A stretch of DNA of 64,000 nucleotides from Aphis gossypii (taxonomy: Eukaryota; Arthropoda; Insecta; Hemiptera; Aphididae): positions 26,929,213 through 26,993,212 of the forward strand of contig NC_065531.1 of assembly GCF_020184175.1 (NCBI RefSeq). The letters run 5' to 3'. This document shows positions 1 to 13,110 of this stretch, in pieces (the first letter of the stretch is position 1; each line of letters opens with the position of its first letter). The translations under genes and the position numbers were made by a program. Under the pieces are notes generated by a model. That model had not been told where the DNA came from and ran no database searches. It saw nothing but the letters and a program-made list of their open reading frames with translations.

Positions 1-690
1 GTTATTATAATGATTTTTGTTATGTAGTGTTTACAATAATATACTACATACATAAAAGCAATATATATACTGGGTGATTCTTTTATCTAACGCTCATTAT
101 TTAAAAATCTATTTATGTTATGGAAATTTTTTTTTTACAAAATGATGTATGTTGTGATTCAAAAAAGTTAAAATTTAATAAAATATAATGATAAAAAATA
201 ATAAAAAGTTTTAAAAAAAATTATTTTTATTTCAACTAGAAATCACGTGAAAACATATTTTTTAAAAACATTAATAACTGTATATTTCAAAATATTGAGT
301 GTTGTTTGATAAAATAATTATTACTCTGTATAATATTAAATCAAAATAATAATTATTTTTATGATATAATCTAAAACATAGGTATGTTGTTTTGCATTTA
401 CATTTCAAGCGATACATTTAATCTTGAATGTTTATCAAAGAATTATTTAGTTTACAAGTTTCCCGAACCTAAATAATATAATAGACACGCACGGTAGTGT
501 GGTGTGGGACATTGAATTAGATTGAATTACACCAAAGTACAAAACCTTTACGTTATTATTAAGGTAACTGGATTATGTTTTAATGTGTATGTACGTTTTG
601 TGAAATATAATTGTATTATCTGCTATGTTTATGTTTGTAAATATAATCATAGGTGGTAGGTACTTCTATGGTTCCGTTTCAAACACAAGG
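1..690. other. AT-rich non-coding sequence
   Basis: No gene seen. Poly-A/T runs and AT-rich filler, turning less AT-rich after about 480, where the island containing the candidate transcript begins. Confidence 0.5.
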
Positions 691-1503
691 TCAGTTAGCA
701 GCTACGACAAAGTGATAATCTGCCACATGCTCGATGGCGATCTTTTTCTTTCTGTATTTTTTTTTTCGACGGAATAAACCCAACAGCTATCTGTTTCACT
801 CAAGTACACACGACGGCCGACAGTTGATCGCTTCACAATTGCTCACACGCTTCGAACAAAAACTGACGACTCTGCAGCCTGCAGGATTCATATACAAAAG
901 TATAGCATTATTTTCATTTAAAATGTAAATTAGAGTATCCAGAAGTTGGATAACGACACAAGATACACACATGTGACGGAAGATACATTTTCCATCGGAT
1001 CATGGTAAGTAGAAACAGCTAGTGTGATACGTATATAAAACATATTGAAGTCAAATAATGTAATAATTAGATTAGATAAAGAAAATACGAATGGCTTTTG
1101 TACTTAAACTTTTACATTTTATTTATTTCCAGCGAGTACCAAGAATTGACACTATATTGTCACACTACTTCGTGGAAGACTCTTTGCTAGACAGAGATTG
1201 TGAGATATTGACGTAACCAAATTAAAGGGCACGACGGAGATAGCTCTTTACTCCTATCATTGTAAAGCCTATTTATCTTCAGTAACCTAACATTTGTTGT
1301 TACCGATAATAACTTGTAATGAAATCTATAAATAGTTTGGAAATGTAAATATACAACGTAAAAATTTGTGCCTATGTATTTTTTATACAAAGATATTCTT
1401 ATATACATATAAGAATAACTTATATGGGATATTGTATTCAAGTTTTAAGAAATTTGACTGTGAATAATTTGTTACCATAACTTATAGAAAACAGAATAAT
1501 AAA
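691..1503 (+). other. Possible short two-exon transcript with a 28-codon ORF
   Basis: An island of balanced composition in AT-rich DNA. A strong donor (ATG|GTAAGTAG, GT at 1005) and a good acceptor (ATTTATTTCCAG, AG at 1131-1132) define a 128-nt intron. Splicing joins an ATG at 1002-1004 to 27 open codons (MRVPRIDTILSHYF...) ending at TAA 1214-1216. Upstream is an initiator match TCAGTT at 691-696, a 64-codon ORF (734-928) and a minimal ATG-TGA at 971-976; downstream is AATAAA at 1498-1503. A second donor (GTGAGA at 1199) could instead continue the frame. No homology was recognised; it could be a non-coding RNA or chance. Confidence 0.25.
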
Positions 1504-4500
1504 AGAATTTAAAATTTAAAATATCCATAAATATCTTAAAAAAATTTAAATATTTTTGCAAAAAATACAAACATAAATATTTGTTGTTATTATTTGGGTA
1601 AATATCTAATATCGCAAACACTGTAACTTAATATTTTAAAAAAAATAATGAAAATTTCTTCTACACTTTTTACTTTTGTGGTAGGTAGAAAACTAATAAG
1701 AAGTAAAGTATGAAAATTTCAAATCATAGTTATAAAAAACGAAAACTGTTTATGAATTTCCAATTATAAAATAATATGTAAATGATCTAGTCTTTCTAGA
1801 CTTATAAAAATAATTGCTCGAGTGTTTATTTTCAATATTTTTTAATAATAAACAATTAAATAATGATGAACCTCGTATTTAATTTTCAAAAATTTAAATG
1901 TCTAGAAATAGATCAAAAATTATCAATTGAATATTTGATCAAATATAAACAATTTTAATATATGTGTAGATTTATTGAACATTTCAAGTTTCTACGGTTA
2001 TTTATTTTTGGTTTTAAAATTTTATTTTTTTTTTAATATAATTTTTAATTTTTTTTTCTAATTATATTGAAATGCAATAGATGTTTTAACCAGTTTAACC
2101 TAAATAATAGGCAAAACTATGGATCAAGCTATGGTTGGACCTAATGCGGACAAGTTATGTCTCAGAAATGGTACAAATAGGATACCTACATAATAATATA
2201 TTACATAAAAATATTATATTTAAAAAAAACTAAAATACAGTTTTTTGTGGTTATTTTTCCAAAATGTAATGATTAAGTAGATGTAAATGATAAATGTGTA
2301 CTTTTAACACTGCTTACAATAATAGTACATAATATTAGTTTCTTCTACCTGATATAATTATTAATAAAATAACAATAGGTTTTTATAATATTTTATTAAA
2401 ATCAACAAATGAAAATTTTTTTGGGGTATTTTTATTTTTATTTTATCTAATTATCTATATTTATTTCACAGTCTAATATACTATGTTTGATTGAGAAGGG
2501 ATTTGTACAAGCTGATTTCGTTAAATATACGCATATTTATAGAAAAACCTAACTAATAAGTAGTACAGTGGTGGGCGGTGGCCGATGTTTACAGTTCGTA
2601 TTTTCGTTTTGGTAATACGATATTTGCACTCCAGATAGGCTGTGGTAAAAATAAATAAAATAAGAAGATACAGTATTATAAAATCAATATCTTGATCTTT
2701 TCACTAAGAATTTAAAATATTTCTAAATTAATATCATAGTTACCTATAACAGTAAAATTTAGAATCTTATATTTTATAGTAATAATATAGATTTGAACAA
2801 GAAAAAATGTAATATTGATGTATATTTTCAAAAATTGAACTCAGAAATTAGTCAGAATATGACTTATAGTTGTATAATATCTAAATATGCTTAAAATTAA
2901 AAAAAAATATAAATGAAAACAATTGTTAATCATATTAAAAGTTATATCTAAATAAAGTAAACTTATCTATTTACATAATTTGTTTTCACGCCTATTTGTT
3001 TTCAAGACTTTATAATTTTATCAACAATAGTAGTTACTTTCTTAAAACGTATTATTTTAAGTAACTAGAAAATAAAAGCTAATAGTAACCATAAAGAAAC
3101 TTTAATGGATCGTATTCACATGTAAGTATATGTAACTATGTAAGTGCTAAAACTTGTTACTGCAAGTCAAACTCTGATGTTTTTTTACCTTCTACTATGA
3201 CATATTTTTTTTTATCTCTCCGACCTAATGTAAAATTGTGTACCTACATATATGTATAGATAACATTACTCAATGTAGTTCAAGTGAATATTGACTACAT
3301 AACATCAACTTACTGACAAAGTCACGGTAAAAAACCTTAACATCAACAACACGCACATATATCCTACAATTTATCCTTTCAGTAAATACTATTGGCGATT
3401 GACAATGATTGAAAGTGATTGTAGGTGCTTCTGGAAATTACTGGTAATTCCTAAACGGTCATGGTCACGGCATCATTCCAGAGAACAATAATAATAAAAT
3501 CGTAAATTTTCATAAGTCATTTTTTGTTGTTGTTTATAATAGCTAAATTATATATTGAAATATTATTTTAATATAACTACAGAGCAAATGTACGAGTAAT
3601 ACTGTATCCGTACCGTTTTATTAGTCTATAAATCAATTACGTATGAATCGTTCCAGTGTTATTAAATTTAACTATTATCAATCTTTGATTGGTTAATTTG
3701 ATTGACAAGGTTGTAAGGAACTTAATGTCTCTGTAACTCTATCAAAGCATATATTGGCTTTTGAAACCATTTAGTTATAACGCCGTTTAATAGATAAAAC
3801 CTAGACTAACCAGTCATTCAGAATCCGGTGCAATAGTATTGGTGCATAGTCTTATATAAGTTTGAGCTTTATTAAAATTCAGTAAAATGGTTATTGTGGA
3901 TTACCGAATTGTGTGAACAAAATTATAAAACTGTTCATAAAAATAGAAAAAAAAAATGACCGAACATTTAACAAAAGAAAATGTATGTAAAATACAACTA
4001 GTAACGAAAATTTTGACTTTGTTCATTTAATCATAGAGTATTCATGTAATAATTAAATAACCTTAACGGGCTTTTAAAAATATTGGAACTTTACAGAAAA
4101 CTCTATTTTAATAATCACTTCAAACTTTGTACATAATGAATAATATGAACTAAGCTTCGGGGTTTCTGAATACAATAAAAAAATTTATAATATAATTAAT
4201 TACAATACAATTACAACAATGGTAAAGAGTTAGTTATGCATATATCCTATTGAGTTCTCAACATTTTTATATTTTATTTTATATAAATATTTATACAGGA
4301 ATATTTAATTGATTTAAAATTCAATGTATTATGCTACAGTAACATTAAATTATACTCAGCACTATCATAAATCAACATTAATTGTTGCTTGGAAAATTTA
4401 TAATTGATTCTATAAAATAAAATAATATTTATAATATTTCTAATAATTTATATTCAACGTCAGCGGCACCACTCTGAATTTAAGATAACTAAAACATATT

Positions 4501-7500
4501 CAACCAGATAGCGCTTCAAATATATTAAGGAATATAATCTACACATATTTATTTTAATATATTTTACTTTCACTAGAATAGACTCTAAATTTGCTTACTT
4601 CAAATTATTTTGTCCTAGCTTATTGTATAATGTTGAATTTAAGTGATGATTTTTAAATCATGTATAGAAATTTGAAATGATCAATCAAATACTTTAATTT
4701 TTTGGAAATATTTTTAGTATTTTACATTATTATATTGTTGTTTAGTTTATTTTACATAATAGTAACTTTATTTTTTCTTTGTATTTATTTATTCAATATA
4801 AGTCTATATACATAAATACAAAAATAAATATAACAATTATTATTGATTAGATTAACGTTATATGTAGGTACTTAGTTTGAAGCTTAATTTTTTTACTTTA
4901 AACTTCATTAAAATAAGATTATTACTATCGTGATTTATTTTTTAGAATTTTTATCTTCCTGGTTTAAGGTATTTTATAAATACTTTCTTGTCATTTTTAA
5001 TGTATTGAAAAAAATGGTTTGTATTGCGTTTTATTTACAGCCCTAAATGATAAAGGATAAGTTAAGTTATACATAAAAATTATTTGTTACATCAATAAAT
5101 TATTAATTTAATTTGCTATAATAAATTATTTAAATTCATATCTGTCTTCTACTATAATATGTGGCTGCTTATGAATTTCTTATTAACTAAAAGTTGGTTT
5201 ACACTAAAATGTGTATACTGTATAATTAAGTAAAGTATGTATATAAATAAAGCACATATAATATATATATATATATACATATTAAATTTTAACAATACTA
5301 ATAAGTATACGTAGAAATTATCGTTACAACTTGTTAGTTCTAATATTATTGTGTTACTGTATTCGTTATGGTATATTATAGACGTATTGTATTATATTAA
5401 ACGCGATATATGAATCTATTATCCCCATTATCGATCAATTTTGCGAACAACTTAATAATTGGTAAATTATTATTTACCTGATCAAGTTTATTTGAGTAAG
5501 TTTCTAAATACAACTGTATATTAAAAGTTTATACTGCTGAGTTGATGATCCAGCTTGCGTTGGTATTAAGACAGGAAAATGGTTTTTCAAGAGTATTGGT
5601 TTGGAACTAAAAAGAGATTGGGAGATTAAATCGAAAGCGAGTATAGCGACGATACAAAGGCTTCTATCCAATCAGTTCTACGATTATTAAATAATACACA
5701 CGGTATAGGTACTTAATAGAATACTTAGTGACTTGTATTAAATTTATTGATTTTATAGGACGATGTTAGAGGTAGGCATACTGTAAAAAAAAATATTTTA
5801 TAACATTTTCTTTGTAACGCCGTTATAGTATGTCGGGTAACGTATCATAGCAGTGTTAAGTATGTCATACGAGTTACATACCTCTTAATAATAAGTGTTG
5901 ATTACATGTTGAATACTACTGTCAGTCATTAGGGCATAGGTACACGTAGTAATGGTGAAATGCAAAAGCAAGAGAAAAATTCAAACAGTTTTTATTTACA
6001 TGTAATTTATATGCACCCTTTTATGAGATGAATATTTTAATTCTACTTTTTATGTGAGCTGTAGAGATGTTCATTACACTAAATTTAAATATTACTTATT
6101 CTCTAAGATTTCCTACTGATTGAAAAATATACGAATTCTCCCGATAAAATTGTTATATTGATAGAAAAATAATAAAAGTCTCACAACACAGTAGTTTTAA
6201 ATGTAATAGAATAATTTAATCATGAAATAAAAATTAGTCATATTTCAGTTGTTTAATATTGAAAATGTATACTTTGATGTATTGGAAAATTAAAAAAAAA
6301 ATGTATACAAAACTATTTTTATGAACGTATTATTGTTATATTTTTAACTCAATCGTTACCTATTTACTTAAAATATTATATAAGTTTTTTATTTTGATGA
6401 TTATTAATAGAATGCAAACATTTTTTTCGATAATAAAATGCAGCAACTTACACCATTAGAAATAAATCCACCACAAATTTATGGTTATTTATAAATTACC
6501 AAAAACGAATGGTTTTCATGTTAGAGATGTATCAAGGAATTTTCATTGATAATGGTCATTAATAAATAATTCTTAAGTATAACACCATCTGCTTTGTTTT
6601 TGTATTTTGCTGAGGTAAATATTTTAAATCATCAGTAAATCATTAGCTTTCTTGTAGCCACTTTTTCATAATTCTCAATACTTAAGTTCTATACCACTGT
6701 TTATTTTAAATTGATATTTTTTACACTTTTATGGGCTAACTAAAAATAAATATTAATAAATGTAATATACTGAGTAACAAAGCATAACTTTGAATGTTTT
6801 ATATAATATTATTGATAACACAAACGAATTAAATATATGTTTCCAATTGAGGATATACTAAATTATTTCATAGGTATAATAATATAATAATATATTAAAA
6901 TACAATTATAAGATGGTAATGCATTCTAAGAATGTGGTAGCTTTTATATGAAATGTATCTATTAACGAAAGAATCATGACTAATATAGAAGTAAATAATA
7001 TAATATAAGTGATATTAAATAGCTTACACTCAATGACAGATGTAATTATTTGTTTAGCGTGGTTTACGTATATAGTAGGTATTCTTATATTATCATTATA
7101 ATATGCTCGATATACATTATATTTATAACATAATTTGCTGTTAGTGATAGGTCAATAACAGGAAATGTATTTTTATACTATACTTTATAAAGTATGCAGT
7201 TATAGGAAGGTATTTATGAAAAATTCCTAAGTCAAGCACTAGATTGAAATATTGTTAAACATATCACGTAAGTTAACTATTATAATTATAACATAATTTA
7301 TATAGTATGTTGTCTTGACCTATAAAATTAAAATTAAAATCTCGCTTTTTTATCGCATGAGGTTCTGTCACTTAATGTGAAAAAAATTTAAATTACATAG
7401 GTATACACTACATATTATATAAAATGTACTTAGTGTATTATAAAACGCCATTAGTAAGTGTTAGAAAAAAATTGCGTATGTGTATTAGCAAATTTTAATA

Positions 7501-8819
7501 AATGATTTTATAATAATATATAAATGGATAATAACAATATAATATTATATACTGTAATTATTATATTATAATTGGATCTAGTTGGTTTTTCTGAAAGGGC
7601 GGTCGAGAGTCAAAATTAAAAATTTCTAATACTTTTTTATACAGACTTGAAATTTTAACCAAATATATTTTCTGGGAATATTTTTGTTCTTACCCTGCTG
7701 TTTGTAAGCATGTAGATATTTTAATTTTTGTTTAAATGTATGTATGATTAGTGATTACAGTTAGTTGTGTGTTTGTAAAAATGTGAAAAATTAGAAAATG
7801 TAATACAAAGTTTCTTATAATTTATTCTTACAACGGAACAAAAAAAAAATTTTAATAATAAAATTGAAGTTAAAATGTTGACAACATTAATTGTCAATCC
7901 TACAAAAACTTGCAAATTATGATGTATGTAAAAATAGATACATTTTCAAGCTTGCATATTCAACGTTTCTTATAAAAATTAAAAAATATAAATAAAATGT
8001 AGTATTTAAACAAAAAATATCAATTTTTCTTTATATATATATATATATATATTATACAGTTATTTTAATTCAAAAATATGAATCAGAAAATTATTCAGTT
8101 ATGTAAACATTTTTTTTTTTTAATTATTTAGGCTGAGACCATAAAAACCTAATTACTCCGTTATTTTGTGACGTCCGGATTGATTATTATAAAAATAACG
8201 CATGGTAAAATGTTATAATATAATTATGGTACAGACGAAAAATAAAATTGAAGAAAGTCAAATGTTTTTGTTTCATTTTAGCTTAGGAATAAGTATTTTA
8301 GTCACTGTTATGTCTACAGCGTAAAAAGGGCACTCCACGACAACGTATTTAATTCCCTTGTGCATATGGATCAATCGATCCAAGTGTATTCTACACAATT
8401 TTTACTTTACAGATTTATCGTAAATAACTGAACAACTGTTTATATCAGTTTAGGTATAATATGTGATATATGTGTAGGTATTTAAAATATTTATATTCAT
8501 CAATATTATTATACATGTGCCTATATTTTGCATATTACAATACATATATTATATGGTATAGTGTATATCTATTGTTATAACGACCCTAAAATCAACACAA
8601 TATAGACCACACAAACAATATTCTTTCAATACAAATAAACAAATGTGAAGGTATTTTGAAAATTAAATTTTTCAGCATCAGTTAAAAGATTAGCGATTAT
8701 GTAAATGTATTTTTTTTTTTTGTATTTTAACTCGCTTTCCAATCGCTACCTATGAACGCACATAATGTCTATATATTATTATAATAAATAATAATAAATA
8801 ACAATAATATATACGTGAA
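1504..8819. other. AT-rich non-coding desert with a dispersed-repeat fragment
   Basis: Seven kilobases with no supportable exon. Contains (TA)n tracts at about 5260-5277 and 8034-8051 and many A/T homopolymers. ATTGGATCTAGTTGGT at 7571-7586 also occurs at 49569-49584 and is followed in both by a GTCGAAAGT/GTCGAGAGT-like string, so 7571 to about 7640 is probably a decayed copy of the same dispersed repeat. Confidence 0.5.
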
Positions 8820-9300
8820 ATATGATGGGTTACCGTGTAGAGGAGCTCATGCACGTTTATGTAAACGCCACTGTGATATTCATAAATCCATTATAATATA
8901 TTTGTGACTGTAGCGTGACCCCAAATCCCAATCGATTTCGGAAATGAAACAACGAGGTCCCAAAATAGAGGAAACGTTGACGGAAACGATTACAGGCTTC
9001 AATTCCGGAATAGCAGAGGCACAGATTTAAATGATGAAAAAATAAATATGTGTACACTGTACATGTGTATAAAAGGTTGATCGAATTAATGACGGAAGCA
9101 GTTTGTGTTGCCGAATACTATGCGAATGCGTCAACGGCTATATCCAAAATGTAGTAATAACCATATCACGTGCAAACCATTTATCTTGTTGTTCGCATGA
9201 ATCGGCTGTCCTTGTTGGCTCGCATCGCATAACAGTTTTGTTAAACGTTGAATATATTATATTATGTAATAATAATATGCATGTATAATACTAAAGGTAA
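8820..9300. other. GC-richer island with a core-promoter-like motif pair
   Basis: Noticeably less AT-rich than its surroundings. TATAAAAGG at 9068-9076 precedes GCAGTTTG (initiator-like CAGTTT at 9099-9104) by 32 bases on the plus strand. No exon with both splice sites and a recognisable protein could be drawn from it on either strand. It may be a regulatory element or the promoter of an unrecognised RNA. Confidence 0.35.
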
Positions 9301-9829
9301 TCGATTATAGGTACGATTTTTTTTTATTAAAATATAAAAGCTGTACCCATATAATACAGTTCGAGTGCAATAAGTAATAATTTAGATATCTTTTATTTAT
9401 TACATGACGTATTTGACGTGAAGGGGAAATTACTCATTGGCAAGTAAGTTCAGTAAAACCACGTGGTTTTGTAGTGAGCTCGAGTTAGTGAGTTATCAGG
9501 GATATAAGGAAAGCCACATTTTTTTTTCTGAGAGTTAATTTTGGAGATCATTTGTGAATAAAAACAGTTGTAGTGTAATTTACAAGTTTTTTTGATATTC
9601 ATTACTTTAAAATTCCACTTGGGTTTATTTTTTGTAAGATGGATTGTTATTTTAAATTATCATCAAATAAATTAATAAATTTATAAAGGACCCGTGCAAA
9701 TATAACGATTATATCTACTGAGTTTTTATATGTAAAGTATTTTATGAATGGTCAGTCATAGTAAAAAAGTGTATTAATAATTATTAGATATATATGTTTA
9801 TAGAATACAAATTACAGATAAATAATATA

Positions 9830-9830
9830 C

Positions 9831-9861
<31 letters not shown>

Positions 9862-9870
9862 ATTATATCA
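9830..9870. repeat. (TA)n microsatellite
   Basis: Uninterrupted or nearly uninterrupted TA dinucleotides, immediately followed by the inverted repeat at 9884-9932. Confidence 0.8.
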
Positions 9871-9883
9871 TATTATATGTGAC

Positions 9884-9932
9884 AATATTTTACTCATGTT
9901 TATTTGATTAAAATAAACATGAGTAAAATATT
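9884..9932. repeat. Perfect 22-bp inverted repeat with 5-nt loop
   Basis: The left arm 9884-9905 is the exact reverse complement of the right arm 9911-9932; the loop is GATTA. The stem contains the mixed motif TACTCATG, so it is not merely an AT run. Confidence 0.9.
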
Positions 9933-11640
9933 AAACTGTACATTTCTGACATATAATATTAATTTTTAATTTTAACTTTTATAACTTAGGTACATTTGTA
10001 TATTTTACAGATAAAAAAAAAAAACTGAAAAATTGATTTTATTGATCTATATCGTTTCAGTCGAATATTTTCATTATATTTAGCGTCTTTAAATCTTTAA
10101 TTTAGTCAATTGAATTAAAAAAACAAAATACTCTTAAATTAATGTTTTAATATTTTTTTTTTTTTTTTTAATAAATAATGATTATTTTACTTTTAAGTTA
10201 CTTTGTATATTTTTTATAACTGGTACCTATTACATTTTTACATTCAATGTTTTTTTTGTTGTTATTACATAATACTAAAGTGCTCAAACATTATCAAAAA
10301 GAGTTACTCAATAATTCGACCAATACATATATAGTATGTCTATTACCATGCAATTGATGTCAAGTTTTTTTTTTTTTTTAGTTTGTCTAAGGCATTAAAA
10401 CTGTGTGTTAGCGATCCTTATGTAACATTTTACGTATAGACACACAGTTAACATTCTAAATTCCCTTCAAATTAAAAAAAAAAACATACTGTATATATAA
10501 AACATTGCGTTATTTAATAGGTACAGACAGATTTAAAGAAACACTGTTACTAAACGATAAAATGTAGAATTTTATCAACCAATTTATCAGGCGTGAATGC
10601 AGGAATTTTTTTTTATTTTTGTTTGGGGGGAGGTGAGTTTGAAAAAATGTTCATAAATATCATTATTATTCATATTGTATTACTCTTTATTTTAGGTACT
10701 TATTATAGTTTATATACATCCATATTAATTATTAGAATTTAGATTATAAGACAATAACTATATGTCTCGGTTATTAGCCTATTATTTTTTGTTCCTGATA
10801 TTTCAGGCTTACTAATCACAAAAAACATTTTATCTCCTTAATTTTCTCTATAACTGTCAAAAAATTTTGATAGAAAGCTATTACATGATTTTATGTATAT
10901 TCATTTCTGTTCATTATATTCATATAACTCACCTAGTGTGCTTATTAGTAGGTATAGATTGTATATAATATTGTTTTAAATAAATATAATAAATAATGTG
11001 ATCCATTACGAATTACGATGCTTATTGCCTAGTCGAGATAGTAATGAATTATAATATATAATTGTGGTTTGTCTGAAAAAAGAAATGTGAATAATAACAC
11101 TCAATAATGTGTGTAATTTTTAGGTTTACTTATAGAATTATAGAATTATTTTATTTTGTGTAGTAAGAAACTCTAAATAGTTTCATTAATAATTATATAT
11201 CATATTGATAAACCACAAATAATAATAACTCTAATAATTTAGAATTAATTTTAATACAACGACACTTAACGACAGTTACAATTGTTATTGGTAAATTTAT
11301 AAGCTGCACGGAATAGTACATGGGTTTTTATAATATAATATAATAACAAATAATAATAATAAATAATATAATAAAACGTGTTCACCAGATCAGAAACATA
11401 CATGGGAAAACCATTGGATATAATTATAGTAATAAAAAACTGACCTATCTCATTACTAGAAACAAGCCTTAGTCGTATCAAATATATAGTGATGGGCGGG
11501 ATATTGTAAAAATAATATATCTATATATATATATATTCCATATATATCTTTCTTCATATTACATATAGTTATATTCCCTTACCACACTAGTTAACTACTA
11601 TATGTGCTTCAAAAACAATACGTGTGATGATAACAACTGA
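9933..11640. other. AT-rich non-coding sequence
   Basis: No gene or repeat seen apart from homopolymer T runs and short TA tracts (11515-11535). Confidence 0.5.
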
Positions 11641-11652
11641 CTGGGAAAAATA

Positions 11653-11862
11653 ATGAGCTTTGGCATTAAAGCAGACTATATACGAGCAGTAACCACGATG
11701 TGCGAGTTTTTACCTGCAAACAAGATGGACCGTCCATATGGCTCCTTGGGGACTGCACAGTACCAGCTAGAACACCATGCAGACCGATCTTCAATCACTG
11801 CTAAACCGGAATTAATTTACATTTGTTATGACGATGGACAAAGCTATATTATCCTTCTGTAA
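11653..11862. other. Short GC-richer island, open on both strands, unrecognised
   Basis: About 200 bp with near-balanced composition. The plus strand is open for 69 codons from ATG 11653 to TAA. On the minus strand a possible exon about 11721-11800 lies between an AG acceptor (TTTAGCAG) and a GTAAAA donor, encoding a stretch that includes WYCAVPKEPYGRSILF. Neither frame is recognised. It may be an exon, a mobile-element fragment or a conserved non-coding element. Confidence 0.25.
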
Positions 11863-11869
11863 TATATGT

Positions 11870-12700
11870 TTGGACTGTTGGAATTTTTTCTTTATGAATG
11901 AGAATAAAATATAATAGTAAAAAGGTAATAAATTGGTTACTTTTTTTTTGTTTTTTTTTGCTTTTAAACTTTTCACCACATTACACTTTTTTGATTGTGT
12001 GAAAAAATTATAATTTATAAAATAAAGTAATATGTAATTTTTAAATATTACAGTAGATTTGTTACAATTCAGAAACATGAAAATCTTTTTTTTATAATAT
12101 TTGATAGTACTTGCAGTAATTTTTCATTCTAATAGTCAGTATTCACGTTGCTGTTATATTCTCACGAGTAAAATATAAATTTAAATTTATTCAAAAAAAA
12201 AAAAAAAAATTATATATATGTATATTATATATTTATCAATAATTAAGTAGATCTCATTATTTATAGATAAATTTGAAATATTTTTTATTGAATAAATTCA
12301 TAACTTTTAATTATCAAAAATATTTTCAGAGCTTTTGTAATATTTAGTATATACCTAATAATTGTTAATATATTTATAAATTTAAATTTTAAAAAAACAT
12401 TTTGAAAATTGAATACATTTCTTTAGTTTTCATATCAATATAATTGAATGATTAATTATCCAATACAACTTAAAACAATGCAAGATGAAAATAAAGATAT
12501 TTTTCAAGGATTACAACCATCATAAAATGTGTTTATATAAAACACCGTAAAAGTTTATATGAAGTCATTCAATAATTCTGATGTTTTATAGTTAAAAAAG
12601 GAAAAATGTACTATTAAGTTTGTCCTTGACAGAAAATGAAAAACTACAAAAATGTTTAGCTGATAAGATAACAATGTCCTCATGAGAAATATAACATGTG
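11870..12700. other. AT-rich non-coding sequence
   Basis: No gene seen; long T and A runs (11941-11959, 12194-12209). Confidence 0.5.
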
Positions 12701-13110
12701 AGAAAATAACTACAGGATATGCCGATGAAACAAGGTGAGAGATGCGGGGAGACCGGATGAAGAGAATCCGGTTAACCGGAACAAGCTGGTGGTACCGATT
12801 TATTTTTATTATACACACTTATATTTGTACTGACTCCGTTACCGATGAGAAAACCCACACCCAGTCCAAGGTTATTGAAAGGACTCGATTGCGTGTGGCA
12901 CAAATAGCCCCGGGTGCAACATCCTCCCCTTAGCCATTTGTGGGTATAATGGTCTGTAACATGGATAGAGGTATATGGGAAACTGAATGGTTTTTGACCT
13001 ATTCTGTATGATTAATTATTTACGGCCGAGGTCGTCGTCTATCACCTAGGAAAGCCACTCGATAAGACACGGCCGGACGTGATGAAAAACAAAATTCATA
13101 ACCATTTTTA
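12700..13110. other. GC-richer island without recognisable gene
   Basis: Contains a short inverted repeat CCGGAT (12753-12758) / ATCCGG (12766-12771), a plus-strand ORF from ATG 12742 to TAG 12931-12933 that matches nothing known to me, and a C/G-rich segment to about 13080. Possibly regulatory or an old mobile-element fragment. Confidence 0.3.

Noticed and set aside
8857..9057. Minus-strand ORFs in the 8.9-kb island, one superficially like a ligand-gated channel fragment
   Set aside because: No usable acceptor and donor around the frame and no family motif; treated as chance.
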